From assembly GCA_018368455.1 (NCBI GenBank), contig JAGZEG010000007.1, forward strand, positions 62,001-126,000: DNA of 64,000 nt. The letters run 5' to 3'. Within the stretch, counting starts at the first letter, position 1. Every line of letters begins with the position of its first letter. The notes under the pieces were generated by a model. The model had not been told where the DNA came from and searched no databases. It worked only from the letters and a program-made list of their open reading frames with translations. Positions 16,550 to 24,788 of this stretch are shown here, piece by piece. The stretch comes from Coriobacteriia bacterium (GTDB taxonomy: Bacteria > Actinomycetota > Coriobacteriia > Coriobacteriales > UMGS124). Position numbers and translations under genes: made by a program.

Positions 16550-17452
16550 CTAGCCGAATAGGCGCGTGACCGAACTCGTGAACATGAACTGATCCATCGC
16601 ATAGGCCAGCCCCACGAGCACACACAGCGCGGCGGCGCCGCACAGCACGCCCGTCAGGACACCGGAGCGCTTGCGCGTCAGCAACGCGACGACAAGCGGG
16701 ATGACGATGCCCACGGCCACGACAACAACCCAGAACAGCGGGTCGCCCATGGCGCCCGAGGCCGCGCTCGCGGCAGCCTGGCTGCCCGTGGCCTGCGTGG
16801 GGTGGGCCGACTCGAAACCGTACGTCGACGTCGTGATCGACACAGCCTTGCGAACCATCGTGGGCGCAACCAGGGAGAACGCAACCGTGGCAACGCCGGA
16901 CGCAAGGCCGCACGCGACGGTGGCGACGCCGAGACCGCCCGCGGCCGCCTCCCTTTCGCGCACCGCCAGCAACGCTCGGCACGCCAGCGTGCCGACGAGC
17001 GCCGCCGAGCCGGCGACGAGGGCGACGGCCAGGGCCGTCTTGGCCGCGATCCCCGAGGTCGCCACGTCGCCGGCCGCAACGGCGTACACGCCGAACAGCG
17101 ACGCGAGCACGCCCAGCGCGGCAACGGGGAGCGGAACCTCGCCCTCCTCCTCGGCGCGACGCAGCGCAACGAGGTAGACGAGCGAGACGACGATGAGCGC
17201 CAGGATGGCGATGAACGTCTGGGCGACAGGCGAGGCGGGGTGGCCGAACACGTTGAACACGCGGTCGAGGCGTCCGACGCGCAGGCAGGCGAACACGGCG
17301 GCGAGCACCGCGAACACCAGCGCGAGCAGCGCGCCGGGCGTCTGGATCCGCGCGCCACGGCCCCCCAAGGCGAGCACGCCTTGCACCCCGAGGGTGCCGC
17401 AGGCGATAACGCTGCACAGGGTGTACGCGATGAGGGGCCATGACGCGGTCAT
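16550..17452 (-). CDS. DmsC-like membrane anchor subunit
   Basis: A 300-residue integral membrane protein with about eight hydrophobic helices, matching DmsC, the quinol-oxidising anchor of DMSO-reductase-type complexes. It contains the family-like early segment MTASWPLIAYTL and a VFNVFGHPASPVAQTF stretch between helices. The start ATG 17452 lies 3 bp after the ferredoxin-subunit stop and uses a GGAG inside that gene's end. It would take electrons from menaquinol and pass them to the four-cluster ferredoxin subunit. Confidence 0.85.
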   Translation of the reverse strand: MTASWPLIAYTLCSVIACGTLGVQGVLALGGRGARIQTPGALLALVFAVLAAVFACLRVGRLDRVFNVFGHPASPVAQTFIAILALIVVSLVYLVALRRAEEEGEVPLPVAALGVLASLFGVYAVAAGDVATSGIAAKTALAVALVAGSAALVGTLACRALLAVREREAAAGGLGVATVACGLASGVATVAFSLVAPTMVRKAVSITTSTYGFESAHPTQATGSQAAASAASGAMGDPLFWVVVVAVGIVIPLVVALLTRKRSGVLTGVLCGAAALCVLVGLAYAMDQFMFTSSVTRLFG

Positions 17453-17455
17453 GAT

Positions 17456-18175
17456 CTACTCCTTGTCGGCCGGGGCGGCGGAGTTGCTGCCGGCCTTGCC
17501 GGTGCTCTGGCTCATGTCCTGAACGTGGTCGCCCTCGTTGCCGTACCACTTGTGGCCGCGCAGGATGTAGAGCATCTGCGGGCCGTTGCCGGCGTCAGGC
17601 AGGCGATAGACGTCGTCCTCGGTAAAGGGCTCGATGAAGTCCATCATGTGGCGACGCTCGCCCGTCTTCTCGCCGTCGGTCTCGTGAGCACCGACGAACG
17701 ACTCATAGCCCTCGTCCAGGTCACCGAACCAGCGGGCGTTGCCGCCGCACTGGGAGACGCACTGCGGGACCATGTTGGCGTCCTCGCTGAGCGCCTGCTG
17801 GCACATCGTGCACTTCTCGGCAACGGACGTCTCCTCGTTGAGATAGCGCACGCTGTAGGGGCAGGCGTCCAGGCAGGCGCCGCAGCCGATGCACGTCTCC
17901 TTGTCGACCTGCACCGTGCCGTCGACGTCCTTGAACGACGCGCCGGTGGGGCACACGCTGACGCAGGGGGCGTCGGCGCAGTGCTGGCAGGTCAGCGGCA
18001 GGAAGTACATGTACACGTCGGGGTAGTCCGCACCCTCGAACTCGGGGTTCGGCCCCACGCGCATGACGCGGTTCCAGAACTTGCCGATCGGTACGTCGTT
18101 GAGGCCCTTGCAGGCGACGCTGCAGGCCAGGCAGCCCACGCAGCGGTTCAGGTCAGTGATGATCGAGTACTGCAT
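17456..18175 (-). CDS. DmsB-like four-cluster ferredoxin subunit
   Basis: A 239-residue electron-transfer subunit with the canonical sixteen cysteines for four [4Fe-4S] clusters: CVGCLACSVAC (from residue 12), CQHCADAPCVSVCP, CIGCGACLDACP and CTMCQQ with CVSQC. This is the DmsB/PsrB/NrfC arrangement linking a membrane anchor to a molybdopterin subunit. It has no signal of its own and would be exported with the catalytic subunit. The C-terminal 40 residues are polar and unusual in ending with a Ser/Ala/Lys-rich tail. It follows the catalytic gene by 3 bp and has GGGAGG upstream of its ATG. Confidence 0.9.
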   Translation of the reverse strand: MQYSIITDLNRCVGCLACSVACKGLNDVPIGKFWNRVMRVGPNPEFEGADYPDVYMYFLPLTCQHCADAPCVSVCPTGASFKDVDGTVQVDKETCIGCGACLDACPYSVRYLNEETSVAEKCTMCQQALSEDANMVPQCVSQCGGNARWFGDLDEGYESFVGAHETDGEKTGERRHMMDFIEPFTEDDVYRLPDAGNGPQMLYILRGHKWYGNEGDHVQDMSQSTGKAGSNSAAPADKE

Positions 18176-18178
18176 TGC

Positions 18179-21100
18179 TTACTCCCTCCCCTCATAGGTG
18201 GGCAGCCACGCCTTCAGGCGCGGGTCGCTCGCATCGTGGATGATCTCGTTGCCCTTGCTGTCGCACGGGCAGGGGTTGCCAAACGGGCTGTTCTCCGGCG
18301 TGGCCTTGTAGATCTTGACCGCGTAGGCACGCAGGTTGGACGTGCCGGAGATCGGGTCCTGGGCGTTGCGGTCGATGAGGCAGTTGACCTGCGACAGCTG
18401 GAAGCCGTGGCCCGACTCCTGAATTTCGGGGTACCACCACGTGTGCTCGCAGTTGATCGTGTTCTGGTCGACGCCGTAGTACAGGTCGGCAACCTCGCGG
18501 ATCTTGCCCTCGGGCGTCTCGATCCAGACCCAGTCACCCTGCTCGATGCCGTACTTGGCAGCGGTGATGGGGTTGATCTCGACGCGGGGGACGGGCCACA
18601 GCTCGCGGCACCACGGCAGCTGACGATGCGCGGAGTGGAAGTACACCGGGATGCGGCGGCCGGTCGTGCACTGCAGCGGGTACTCCTTCGTGCGCTCCGG
18701 GTCGGCGACGGGGCCGTGCGGCGGCTCCTCCCAATAGGGCAGGATCTGCTCGGGGCGATCGGGCATGAACGACTCCATGACCGTGGACCAGATCTCCTGC
18801 TTCATCGTCGGCGTGAAGAAGCCGGGCTTCCAGTCGGCGATGCCGGGGCCAGCGGTGTAGTCGAGACGCGCCCAGAGCTTGTCACGGCCACGGAAGCCAC
18901 CGGTCTGGTAGCGGCGGTACGTGCCCCACATCTCGGGCTCGATCTCCTTGGCCTGCCACCAGCCGTGCTCCTGGAAGTCGTGCACGTAGTCGTTCCAGGA
19001 CTCGTACTTCGGCGTGATGTCGGCGAGGAGCTTGCCCTTCTGCTCGACGGTCGCGACGCCGTTCTCGACGTGCCAGTACTGCTTGACGTACTCGTCGTCG
19101 GAGAGCAGCTTGATGGAGTCGGTGAGCTGCCAGTTGATGTCCGGCCACTCGTTGCCCTCTTCGTTGTTCCAGGGCACGCCCATCTTCTTGTACATCATCA
19201 TGACGATCTCGGGGTCGTACTTGGCCTCGGCAGGCGGCTCGACGCACTTGACCGTCGCGCCCATGGCGCCGGCCGAACCCTGCGACGCGCGCGGCGAGGA
19301 GAGCTCGATCCAGTGAGCGACGGGCAGGATGATGTCGGCGGCGTCCGTGGAGGGCGTGTGCCACAGGTTCAGGTCGACGTAGAAGTCGAGCGAGTTCAGG
19401 GCGTCCCAGGCGTACGTGGAGTTGCAGGCGCACATGAAGTTGCCCGACTCGTTCCACAGGGCGCGCACCGGGTAGGGCTCGCCGGTCAGCATGGCCGTGA
19501 ACGTGACGTTCATGTCGGCCCAGTTGCCCCACCAGCCCAGCAGCGGGAACTGCTCGCGGCCGAGCTGCTTCTCGTTGACCTCGGGGGCCGGCTGAGAGGC
19601 GCCGGGGACCCAGGCCGAGAAGCCCTGCAGGTCGCCGTCGATCGGGACGATCGTCGTGGAACGGTTGCCGCCAGGGGTGTCGATGTTGCCGGTGATGCCG
19701 GTGATGTTGTCCAGGATGCGGCTGTTCTGCACGGCGTTGCACGCGTGCTCGATGGCGAGCATGTACTGGATGCCACCGTTGCCGTAGCCCGTGGACGGGT
19801 CGATGCGCGTGGCGTAGGCCGTCGCGGCGCCGATGATCTCCTCGGCAGGGATGCCGGTGATCTCGGCGGCCTTCTCGGGCTCGTACTCCGCCGCGCGCTC
19901 GCGGTAGTACTCCCAGACCGGGCGCACCTTGTGCTTCTTGCCGTCCTTGAGCTCGATCTCGAACTCGCCGTAGAGATCGGGGTCGATGCCCGGGTCGAAC
20001 GGCATCAGATCCGGCACGTGGCCCTGGATGTAGCCCTTGAGGCAGTTGGCCTGGTTGGCCTCCTTGCCCTCGCGCGCCTTCATGGAGTCGTAGTTCTCGC
20101 CCTCCCAGAAGCCGCCCGTGTTGTCGATGACGGCCTCCTGGTCAGCGTTGAACCAGGTGAACTCGCCATACTGGTGCTCGATGCCCTCAGCAGCCAGCTT
20201 CTCCCAGTTCGCGTCGTGGACGAGGAACTTGTAGGGGCTGCCGCCCTCGACGACGTCGGACTCCTTGAGCAGGCGCGTCTTGAGGTCGTAGTACGAGCCG
20301 TCGTTCTTCTGCACCGGGAAGCCGCTCGGCTCGATGTCCTCGCACACGAGGAACGGGGCGTTCGTCCACTTCTTCGTGTACAGATCGTCGTAGAGCTTGT
20401 TCTCGATGATGACGTTCGTCCAGGACAGGGCCAGGGCGCCGTCGGTGCCGGTGCGCAGGTGCTGCCAGTAGTCGGCCTCCTTGCCCATGTTGGCCATGCG
20501 CGGGTCGACGGAGATGTGCACGTCGGCACGCGTGGCGACGTCGACGGTCGTGCGGCAGGAGTCGTCGTAGTTCGACAGCTCCGAGGCGCCGCCCCACTGC
20601 ACGTACACCTTCGGGCGGGCGATAGTCTCCATCCAGCTCATGGAGAACGTCGACACCATCTCGGTAGCGAAGTGGCGCGGGCCCTTGCAGATCTGCCAGG
20701 CCTCGAGGTTATTCGGCGTGTTGAACAGGATCTTCAGGCACGACTCGGAGTGCATGCACCAGATGCGCGACGTGCCGACCTCCAGCGCGATGGCCTCGCC
20801 GCCGTACTTGTCGATGACCTCCTGCATCTTCGTGGCCACGGTATCCATGGCCTCGTCCCAGCTGATGCGCACCCAGCCCGGGTCGTTGTCACCCTTGGGG
20901 TTCGTGCGCTTCATCGGGTAGTGCAGGCGATCGGGGTGGTAGGCGGCCTGGATGGAGGCCTGCGACTTCGTGCAGCAGTTGCCCATCGACTGGTAGGCGC
21001 CCTCATCGCCCTCCACGCGGATGGCGCGACCGTCCTTGACGATCACTTTCACGCCGCATTCCATCTTGCCGCAGCCGCGGCAGCAGGTCTTCACCGCAAG

Positions 21101-21250
21101 GGTGTCAGTCCCCATGATGGTGCACGCGGTGTCGGCCTTGACAGCCTCCTCCAACGCCTGCGCAGCGTTCGAAGACGCAAACGCGACGGTGGCGGCGGTG
21201 ACCGCAGCGGCCTTGACGAAGTCGCGGCGCGTGAGGTTCAGTGCTCCCAT
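18179..21250 (-). CDS. Tat-exported molybdopterin oxidoreductase catalytic subunit, possible catechol-dehydroxylase-like
   Basis: A 1023-residue member of the DMSO-reductase superfamily. It begins with a Tat signal (LTRRDFVKAAAV) and an Fe-S motif using Cys57, Cys60, Cys65 and Cys92 or 93. The expected metal-ligand region reads WQICKGPRH, making Cys188 the likely Mo/W ligand rather than the Ser of DMSO reductase. The protein is larger than DmsA (about 800). From memory it resembles the Eggerthella molybdenum-dependent catechol dehydroxylases (dopamine dehydroxylase type) more than DmsA; this is inference. ATG 21250 was chosen because the Tat signal starts there. It heads the eleven-gene locus and has a divergent LuxR-type regulator. 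Confidence 0.87.
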   Translation of the reverse strand: MGALNLTRRDFVKAAAVTAATVAFASSNAAQALEEAVKADTACTIMGTDTLAVKTCCRGCGKMECGVKVIVKDGRAIRVEGDEGAYQSMGNCCTKSQASIQAAYHPDRLHYPMKRTNPKGDNDPGWVRISWDEAMDTVATKMQEVIDKYGGEAIALEVGTSRIWCMHSESCLKILFNTPNNLEAWQICKGPRHFATEMVSTFSMSWMETIARPKVYVQWGGASELSNYDDSCRTTVDVATRADVHISVDPRMANMGKEADYWQHLRTGTDGALALSWTNVIIENKLYDDLYTKKWTNAPFLVCEDIEPSGFPVQKNDGSYYDLKTRLLKESDVVEGGSPYKFLVHDANWEKLAAEGIEHQYGEFTWFNADQEAVIDNTGGFWEGENYDSMKAREGKEANQANCLKGYIQGHVPDLMPFDPGIDPDLYGEFEIELKDGKKHKVRPVWEYYRERAAEYEPEKAAEITGIPAEEIIGAATAYATRIDPSTGYGNGGIQYMLAIEHACNAVQNSRILDNITGITGNIDTPGGNRSTTIVPIDGDLQGFSAWVPGASQPAPEVNEKQLGREQFPLLGWWGNWADMNVTFTAMLTGEPYPVRALWNESGNFMCACNSTYAWDALNSLDFYVDLNLWHTPSTDAADIILPVAHWIELSSPRASQGSAGAMGATVKCVEPPAEAKYDPEIVMMMYKKMGVPWNNEEGNEWPDINWQLTDSIKLLSDDEYVKQYWHVENGVATVEQKGKLLADITPKYESWNDYVHDFQEHGWWQAKEIEPEMWGTYRRYQTGGFRGRDKLWARLDYTAGPGIADWKPGFFTPTMKQEIWSTVMESFMPDRPEQILPYWEEPPHGPVADPERTKEYPLQCTTGRRIPVYFHSAHRQLPWCRELWPVPRVEINPITAAKYGIEQGDWVWIETPEGKIREVADLYYGVDQNTINCEHTWWYPEIQESGHGFQLSQVNCLIDRNAQDPISGTSNLRAYAVKIYKATPENSPFGNPCPCDSKGNEIIHDASDPRLKAWLPTYEGRE

Positions 21251-21778
21251 TCCCTCTCCTCTCTTCTTTGCTCCTCGGATCCCTCTCCTGATTGCGTACG
21301 TGCCTGCGGGGTAGCGCGTCGCGTGCCGGACGAAAGTGCCAGGCCCGTGCATACGCACAGACACGCACCGCATGACGCCAATCATTGTGCCGAGGAGAGG
21401 TGGCGGGCACATCGCGTGGAGTTATGACTTTGGGAGCAAGGCGCGAGCACGCATCATAATTCTTATGACATTGACGTCATTTCTGCTGGTAGATGGCGTT
21501 TTATGAAGCGCAACGTTGCCGAGAAATCGCCAAGTTCTCTGCGTCACCCTGAGGCCCGGGGGTCATTTCAGAGTCAAACTCGGAGCCTGCGTCGGAGTGC
21601 CGCAGACCCCATCTCATATGCTGCATCTGAGGGATAGCCCCAAGAGCGTGAGGGCGAAGCGCACGAGAAAAGGTATCCTGTGAAAGTCTCGGGCGGCCTG
21701 GTACGGCGGCATATCCGCGCCGCGCTCCGCCCTAGACAGGGGGCGTCGAATCAGACGCGGGGAGATATGGGGGCAGAA
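21251..21778. other. Divergent intergenic region, molybdenum reductase / LuxR regulator
   Basis: These 528 bp hold no gene I can support. The stretch at 21440-21520 is AT-richer and contains the reductase promoter and overlapping dyads. A tiny symmetrical GAGTCAAACTC lies at 21571-21581. A weak -10-like TATCCT lies at 21673-21678 upstream of the regulator. Confidence 0.5.
21453..21480 (-). promoter_or_regulatory. Promoter with overlapping dyads for the molybdenum-reductase locus
   Basis: On the minus strand a -10 TATGAT (21453-21458) and -35 ATGACG (21475-21480) are 16 bp apart, giving a leader of roughly 195 bases before the catalytic gene. Symmetrical elements overlap it: CATAA-N3-TTATG at 21455-21467, ATGAC-N6-GTCAT at 21465-21480 and the palindrome TGACGTCA at 21472-21479. 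These are candidate sites for the divergent LuxR-type regulator. Confidence 0.45.
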
Positions 21779-23539
21779 ATGGGTGCTTTGGGCGAGCGCG
21801 ATGCGCTGGCGACGCGGGAGGGCGAGCGCGGCTCGTTTGCACCGCTGCGCGTCGTCGGATATCTGCTCTACTACGCCTGGCTGCTCTCGGCGTTCTACAA
21901 CGACTTCCTCTACCGGGCGACGCCCGACTTTCGCAGCGCCCTCTACATCAACACGCTGCTCTCGCTCATCGTGCTCGCGTGCACGATCCTCATATTCCCG
22001 CTGATCGAGCGGCGTGCCGACAAGTGGGTGCTCTCCCGGCGCTGCATCTTGATCTCCGGCATCGTGTTCTCCAGTGCCACTGCGCTGCTGTGTCTCTCCA
22101 ACGCGGCAACGACATCGGGGCGGGCGCTCGTGGCGCTGAGCAGCCTGGGCACCGGCATTGGCTCCGGCCTGCTGTTCCTGGGCTGGGGGCGCCTCTATGC
22201 TGACGTGGGCACACGCGTGGCCCTCATCGAGATGAGCTCGGCGTGGGCGGGCGCGGCGTTGCTGTGCGTCGCGCTCTCGACAGTGGCGCCGACGTGGCTC
22301 GCCTGCGGCGTCGTCGTGGCGGGGGCGCTCGCCAGCGCCGTGCTGCTGCGGCGCTGCACGTTCTCGCGACCCGCTCGGCCGCACCCCTCGAGGCCGCACC
22401 AGCTGCAGCGGCGCACCCGGCGCCTGTTCGCGCGCGGCATGGCGGGCTGCGCAGCCGTGGGCGTCGTGTCGGGCTTCTCCGACGTGCTCTCGGGCTATCG
22501 GTTCCTCGCCGTACCCGAGCACTACGCCGCCTTCCTTGCGTTGGGCTGTGCCGCGGTCGCTCTGCTGCTCCTGCTCGTCGGGCTACGCAGCCGCCACGAG
22601 TTCGTGACGTACGCCTATCGCATCGTGGCGCTGCTGCTGGTGGTGGGATGCCAGCTCGTGCCGTTCATGGCCCACACGGACACAATGGCATATGCCGTGA
22701 TGCTCGGCGCATACATCAGCTTCACGATCCTGTTGTGTGTCGTGTGTATCGACGTGAGCAACTACTTCGACCGGCCGGCCACGAAAACGTTCGGTCTGGC
22801 GTTCTTTGCGCTCTATCTCGGCGAGATTAGCGGCAACGGCTTGTCGCACCTGTTGACCGACGCCCTGCGGACCTCGATCGACCTCTCGATCATCGCCGTG
22901 GTGCTCACCGTTGTGGTGGCTGTGTCGTACCTCTTCCTGTTTACGGAGAAAGATCTCGTCGAGACAAGCCTGGGCGAGATGACCGATGACGAAGAGCAGC
23001 CCGGCCGCGCCTTTGGCTGGGGTGTGCGCGTCGGAGGCGCCGCAGAGGGGTCGGCATGCGCCTTTGGGCGTGCAGGCAAGGCGGCGCATGCGGGGATGGT
23101 CGAGATCGCAGGCGCAGCGGGTTGCCCTGGAGCTGCGGGGTGCCCGGCAGGCACAGACGACGGGGCAGCAGGCGTGTGCGCTTCCGCGATGGACGGCTCG
23201 TGCGCACGGGCAGGCGCCGTGTGGTCGACGTGCCCAGCAGGAGTGAGCGCCGCGCTGGCAGGGGTCGCCAGGACACCATCCGCAAGCGACCAGCAGGCTT
23301 CCATAGAAGAGATCTCCGCAGTGCTGGCCGAGCGATTCGAGCTGACGCCGCGCGAGGCAGACGTGCTGCCGCTCATCATCCGAGGCCGCACGATCGCCCG
23401 CATCCAGGAGGAGCTCCACATCTCGCAGGGAACGGTAGGCACGCACATGCGCCACATCTACCAGAAAGCGGGCGTGCGCAACCGCCAGGGCCTGCTCGAC
23501 CTCATCGACGAGCTCGCGCGCGAGGAGGGCGGGGCATAG
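21779..23539 (+). CDS. LuxR-family regulator with membrane domain and Cys/Ala/Gly-rich linker
   Basis: A 586-residue relative of the other two membrane LuxR proteins: about twelve helices in the first 400 residues, and a C-terminal LuxR/GerE domain starting LTPREADVLPL with ISQGTVGTHMRHIYQK. It differs in a linker of roughly 100 residues between the two parts, rich in Ala and Gly and holding six cysteines (for example GAAGCPGAAGCPAG). The cysteines suggest redox or metal sensing but could be neutral drift. I chose ATG 21779, preceded by GGGGG at a 5-base distance; ATG 21767 and GTG 21680 are alternatives. It diverges from the molybdenum-reductase locus, its likely target. Confidence 0.82.
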   Translation: MGALGERDALATREGERGSFAPLRVVGYLLYYAWLLSAFYNDFLYRATPDFRSALYINTLLSLIVLACTILIFPLIERRADKWVLSRRCILISGIVFSSATALLCLSNAATTSGRALVALSSLGTGIGSGLLFLGWGRLYADVGTRVALIEMSSAWAGAALLCVALSTVAPTWLACGVVVAGALASAVLLRRCTFSRPARPHPSRPHQLQRRTRRLFARGMAGCAAVGVVSGFSDVLSGYRFLAVPEHYAAFLALGCAAVALLLLLVGLRSRHEFVTYAYRIVALLLVVGCQLVPFMAHTDTMAYAVMLGAYISFTILLCVVCIDVSNYFDRPATKTFGLAFFALYLGEISGNGLSHLLTDALRTSIDLSIIAVVLTVVVAVSYLFLFTEKDLVETSLGEMTDDEEQPGRAFGWGVRVGGAAEGSACAFGRAGKAAHAGMVEIAGAAGCPGAAGCPAGTDDGAAGVCASAMDGSCARAGAVWSTCPAGVSAALAGVARTPSASDQQASIEEISAVLAERFELTPREADVLPLIIRGRTIARIQEELHISQGTVGTHMRHIYQKAGVRNRQGLLDLIDELAREEGGA

Positions 23540-23588
23540 GGCGCTGCGGCCAAGTGCGATCTCACGCAGGCGTCACGGCACAAAAATG

Positions 23589-23819
23589 GGGAAAGTGCGC
23601 GTCTCTTGGAGGCGCGCCGTTCGTTTTCGGCAGAAGTGCGCGGCTTTTCGGCGCAGTCAGTACCGTTTTGGTAGTTTTCCTAGCATCTCTATTGCGTTTT
23701 ACCTGCAGTTTTGATGGCCCTGAAGACAACCTGAGCCCACAGCGGGCACGGTGTCCCCAAAGAATCGCGCACTTCTGGCAAATCCATACGCACAGCACCC
23801 AAGAGAAGCGCACTTTCCC
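23589..23819. repeat. Inverted intergenic repeat, locus A
   Basis: Two 54-bp units face each other at 23589-23642 and 23766-23819. In each, a 12-base block (GGGAAAGTGCGC), one base, an 8-base block (TCTCTTGG), 21 variable bases and another 12-base block (CAGAAGTGCGCG) occur in that order, so the conserved blocks and the spacing match exactly while the spacer differs. The 123-bp centre contains ACCTGCAGTTTTGATG at 23701-23716, a motif shared with loci B and C. It lies between the convergent regulator gene and recO. Confidence 0.72.
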
Positions 23820-23835
23820 GTCTTTCGGGCAGCTT

Positions 23836-24645
23836 CTACCCCTCTGACGGTCCAAACGTCCCGAGCGACAGCGCAAAGTCGAGGGCACGAGGGCGAATGC
23901 CCGGAAAATGTCCGAGCCAATCGCGGCAGAACGCCAGCACAGCCAGGCCCGTCTGCGCCTCGGAGGCACCCGCGTCCCCAAAAACCGCCAGAGAGATCAG
24001 CTCAGAGAAGCGCATGCCCACGAGGGCGTCGGCCCAGCCAAGCACGCCCGCGTCTGCATTCGCGGAAAGCCCCGCCGCCTGGGCGCACGCCTCGCACAGC
24101 ACGCCGCCGTCCGCAAGCGAGAGGCACGCCCGCTCGCCCGCGCGCAGCTCGACCGGCTCGCCGCAGCCCACGCACGTCGAGAGCACCGGCCGGTAGCCCT
24201 GCATCGCGACGGCTTTGAGCACGTAGGCGCTGGCAAGCAGCGGCAGCAGCGTCACGCGGCATGCGCCCAGCGCGTCGAGCGCCGTCGTCGTGAGCGGCAG
24301 CATCCGCACGGGGTGCTCCCCCTCGACGGTCAGCTCGCAGGCGACCTCCAAGATGAGCTCCATGACGGTCTCGCGCTCGAGCTCGGCAGCAACGCCGGCA
24401 CGCGACACGACGAGCGTGCCCTCCGTCACGATGTCGAGCGAGCGCCCGCGACGCAGCAGCAGGTCGACCTCGTTGCCCAGCCCCGCAACGCCCGCAAGCT
24501 TGGCACCGGGCTTGCGCGCGCCCTTCGCGACGGCGCGCACCTGCGTCGAGCCGTCAGTCAGCAGCGTGAGCACAAGATCCGTCTCGCCCAGCTTCGTCCG
24601 TCGCAGGACAACTCCGTGCGCACGGTATGACAACTCGCCCGCCAT
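23836..24645 (-). CDS. recO: DNA repair protein RecO
   Basis: A 269-residue RecO, which helps load RecA on SSB-coated DNA in the RecFOR pathway. The N-terminal OB-fold shows the typical YRAHGVVLRRTKLGETDLVL, and the zinc module is visible as CVGCGEP with CEAC about 25 residues later. Length is normal (240-270). It is the last gene of the phoH-ybeY-dgkA-era-recO run, 143 bp after era, with a strong hairpin in that gap. Coriobacteria and other actinobacteria often keep era and recO together. Confidence 0.93.
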   Translation of the reverse strand: MAGELSYRAHGVVLRRTKLGETDLVLTLLTDGSTQVRAVAKGARKPGAKLAGVAGLGNEVDLLLRRGRSLDIVTEGTLVVSRAGVAAELERETVMELILEVACELTVEGEHPVRMLPLTTTALDALGACRVTLLPLLASAYVLKAVAMQGYRPVLSTCVGCGEPVELRAGERACLSLADGGVLCEACAQAAGLSANADAGVLGWADALVGMRFSELISLAVFGDAGASEAQTGLAVLAFCRDWLGHFPGIRPRALDFALSLGTFGPSEG

Positions 24646-24696
24646 AGGAGATCCCCTTGCCTACATGGCAGGCGCCACAGCGTCCCAGATGCAGGG

Positions 24697-24740
24697 CGGG
24701 CCGGGGCATAGCGTACACAGGGTACGTAAGCCCCAGCCCG
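24697..24740. other. Hairpin between era and recO
   Basis: Outer arms at 24697-24707 and 24730-24740 are 11-bp complements with one central mismatch, and an inner GTAC pair lies inside. On the minus strand it comes after the era stop and before the recO start, so it may act as a partial terminator or processing site between the two. Confidence 0.45.
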
Positions 24741-24788
24741 ACGCCACAGATGAGGTGTCGCGATCGCCCGCCACCCCTAGAAGAAAGC

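Noticed and set aside
18179..21250. Naming the catalytic subunit DmsA
   Set aside because: The ligand position has Cys instead of Ser and the protein is about 200 residues longer, so substrate naming is not justified.
17525..21427. Open frame of about 1300 codons on the plus strand opposite the reductase genes
   Set aside because: An antisense artefact of high GC and codon bias; the minus strand has clear cysteine motifs and a Tat signal.
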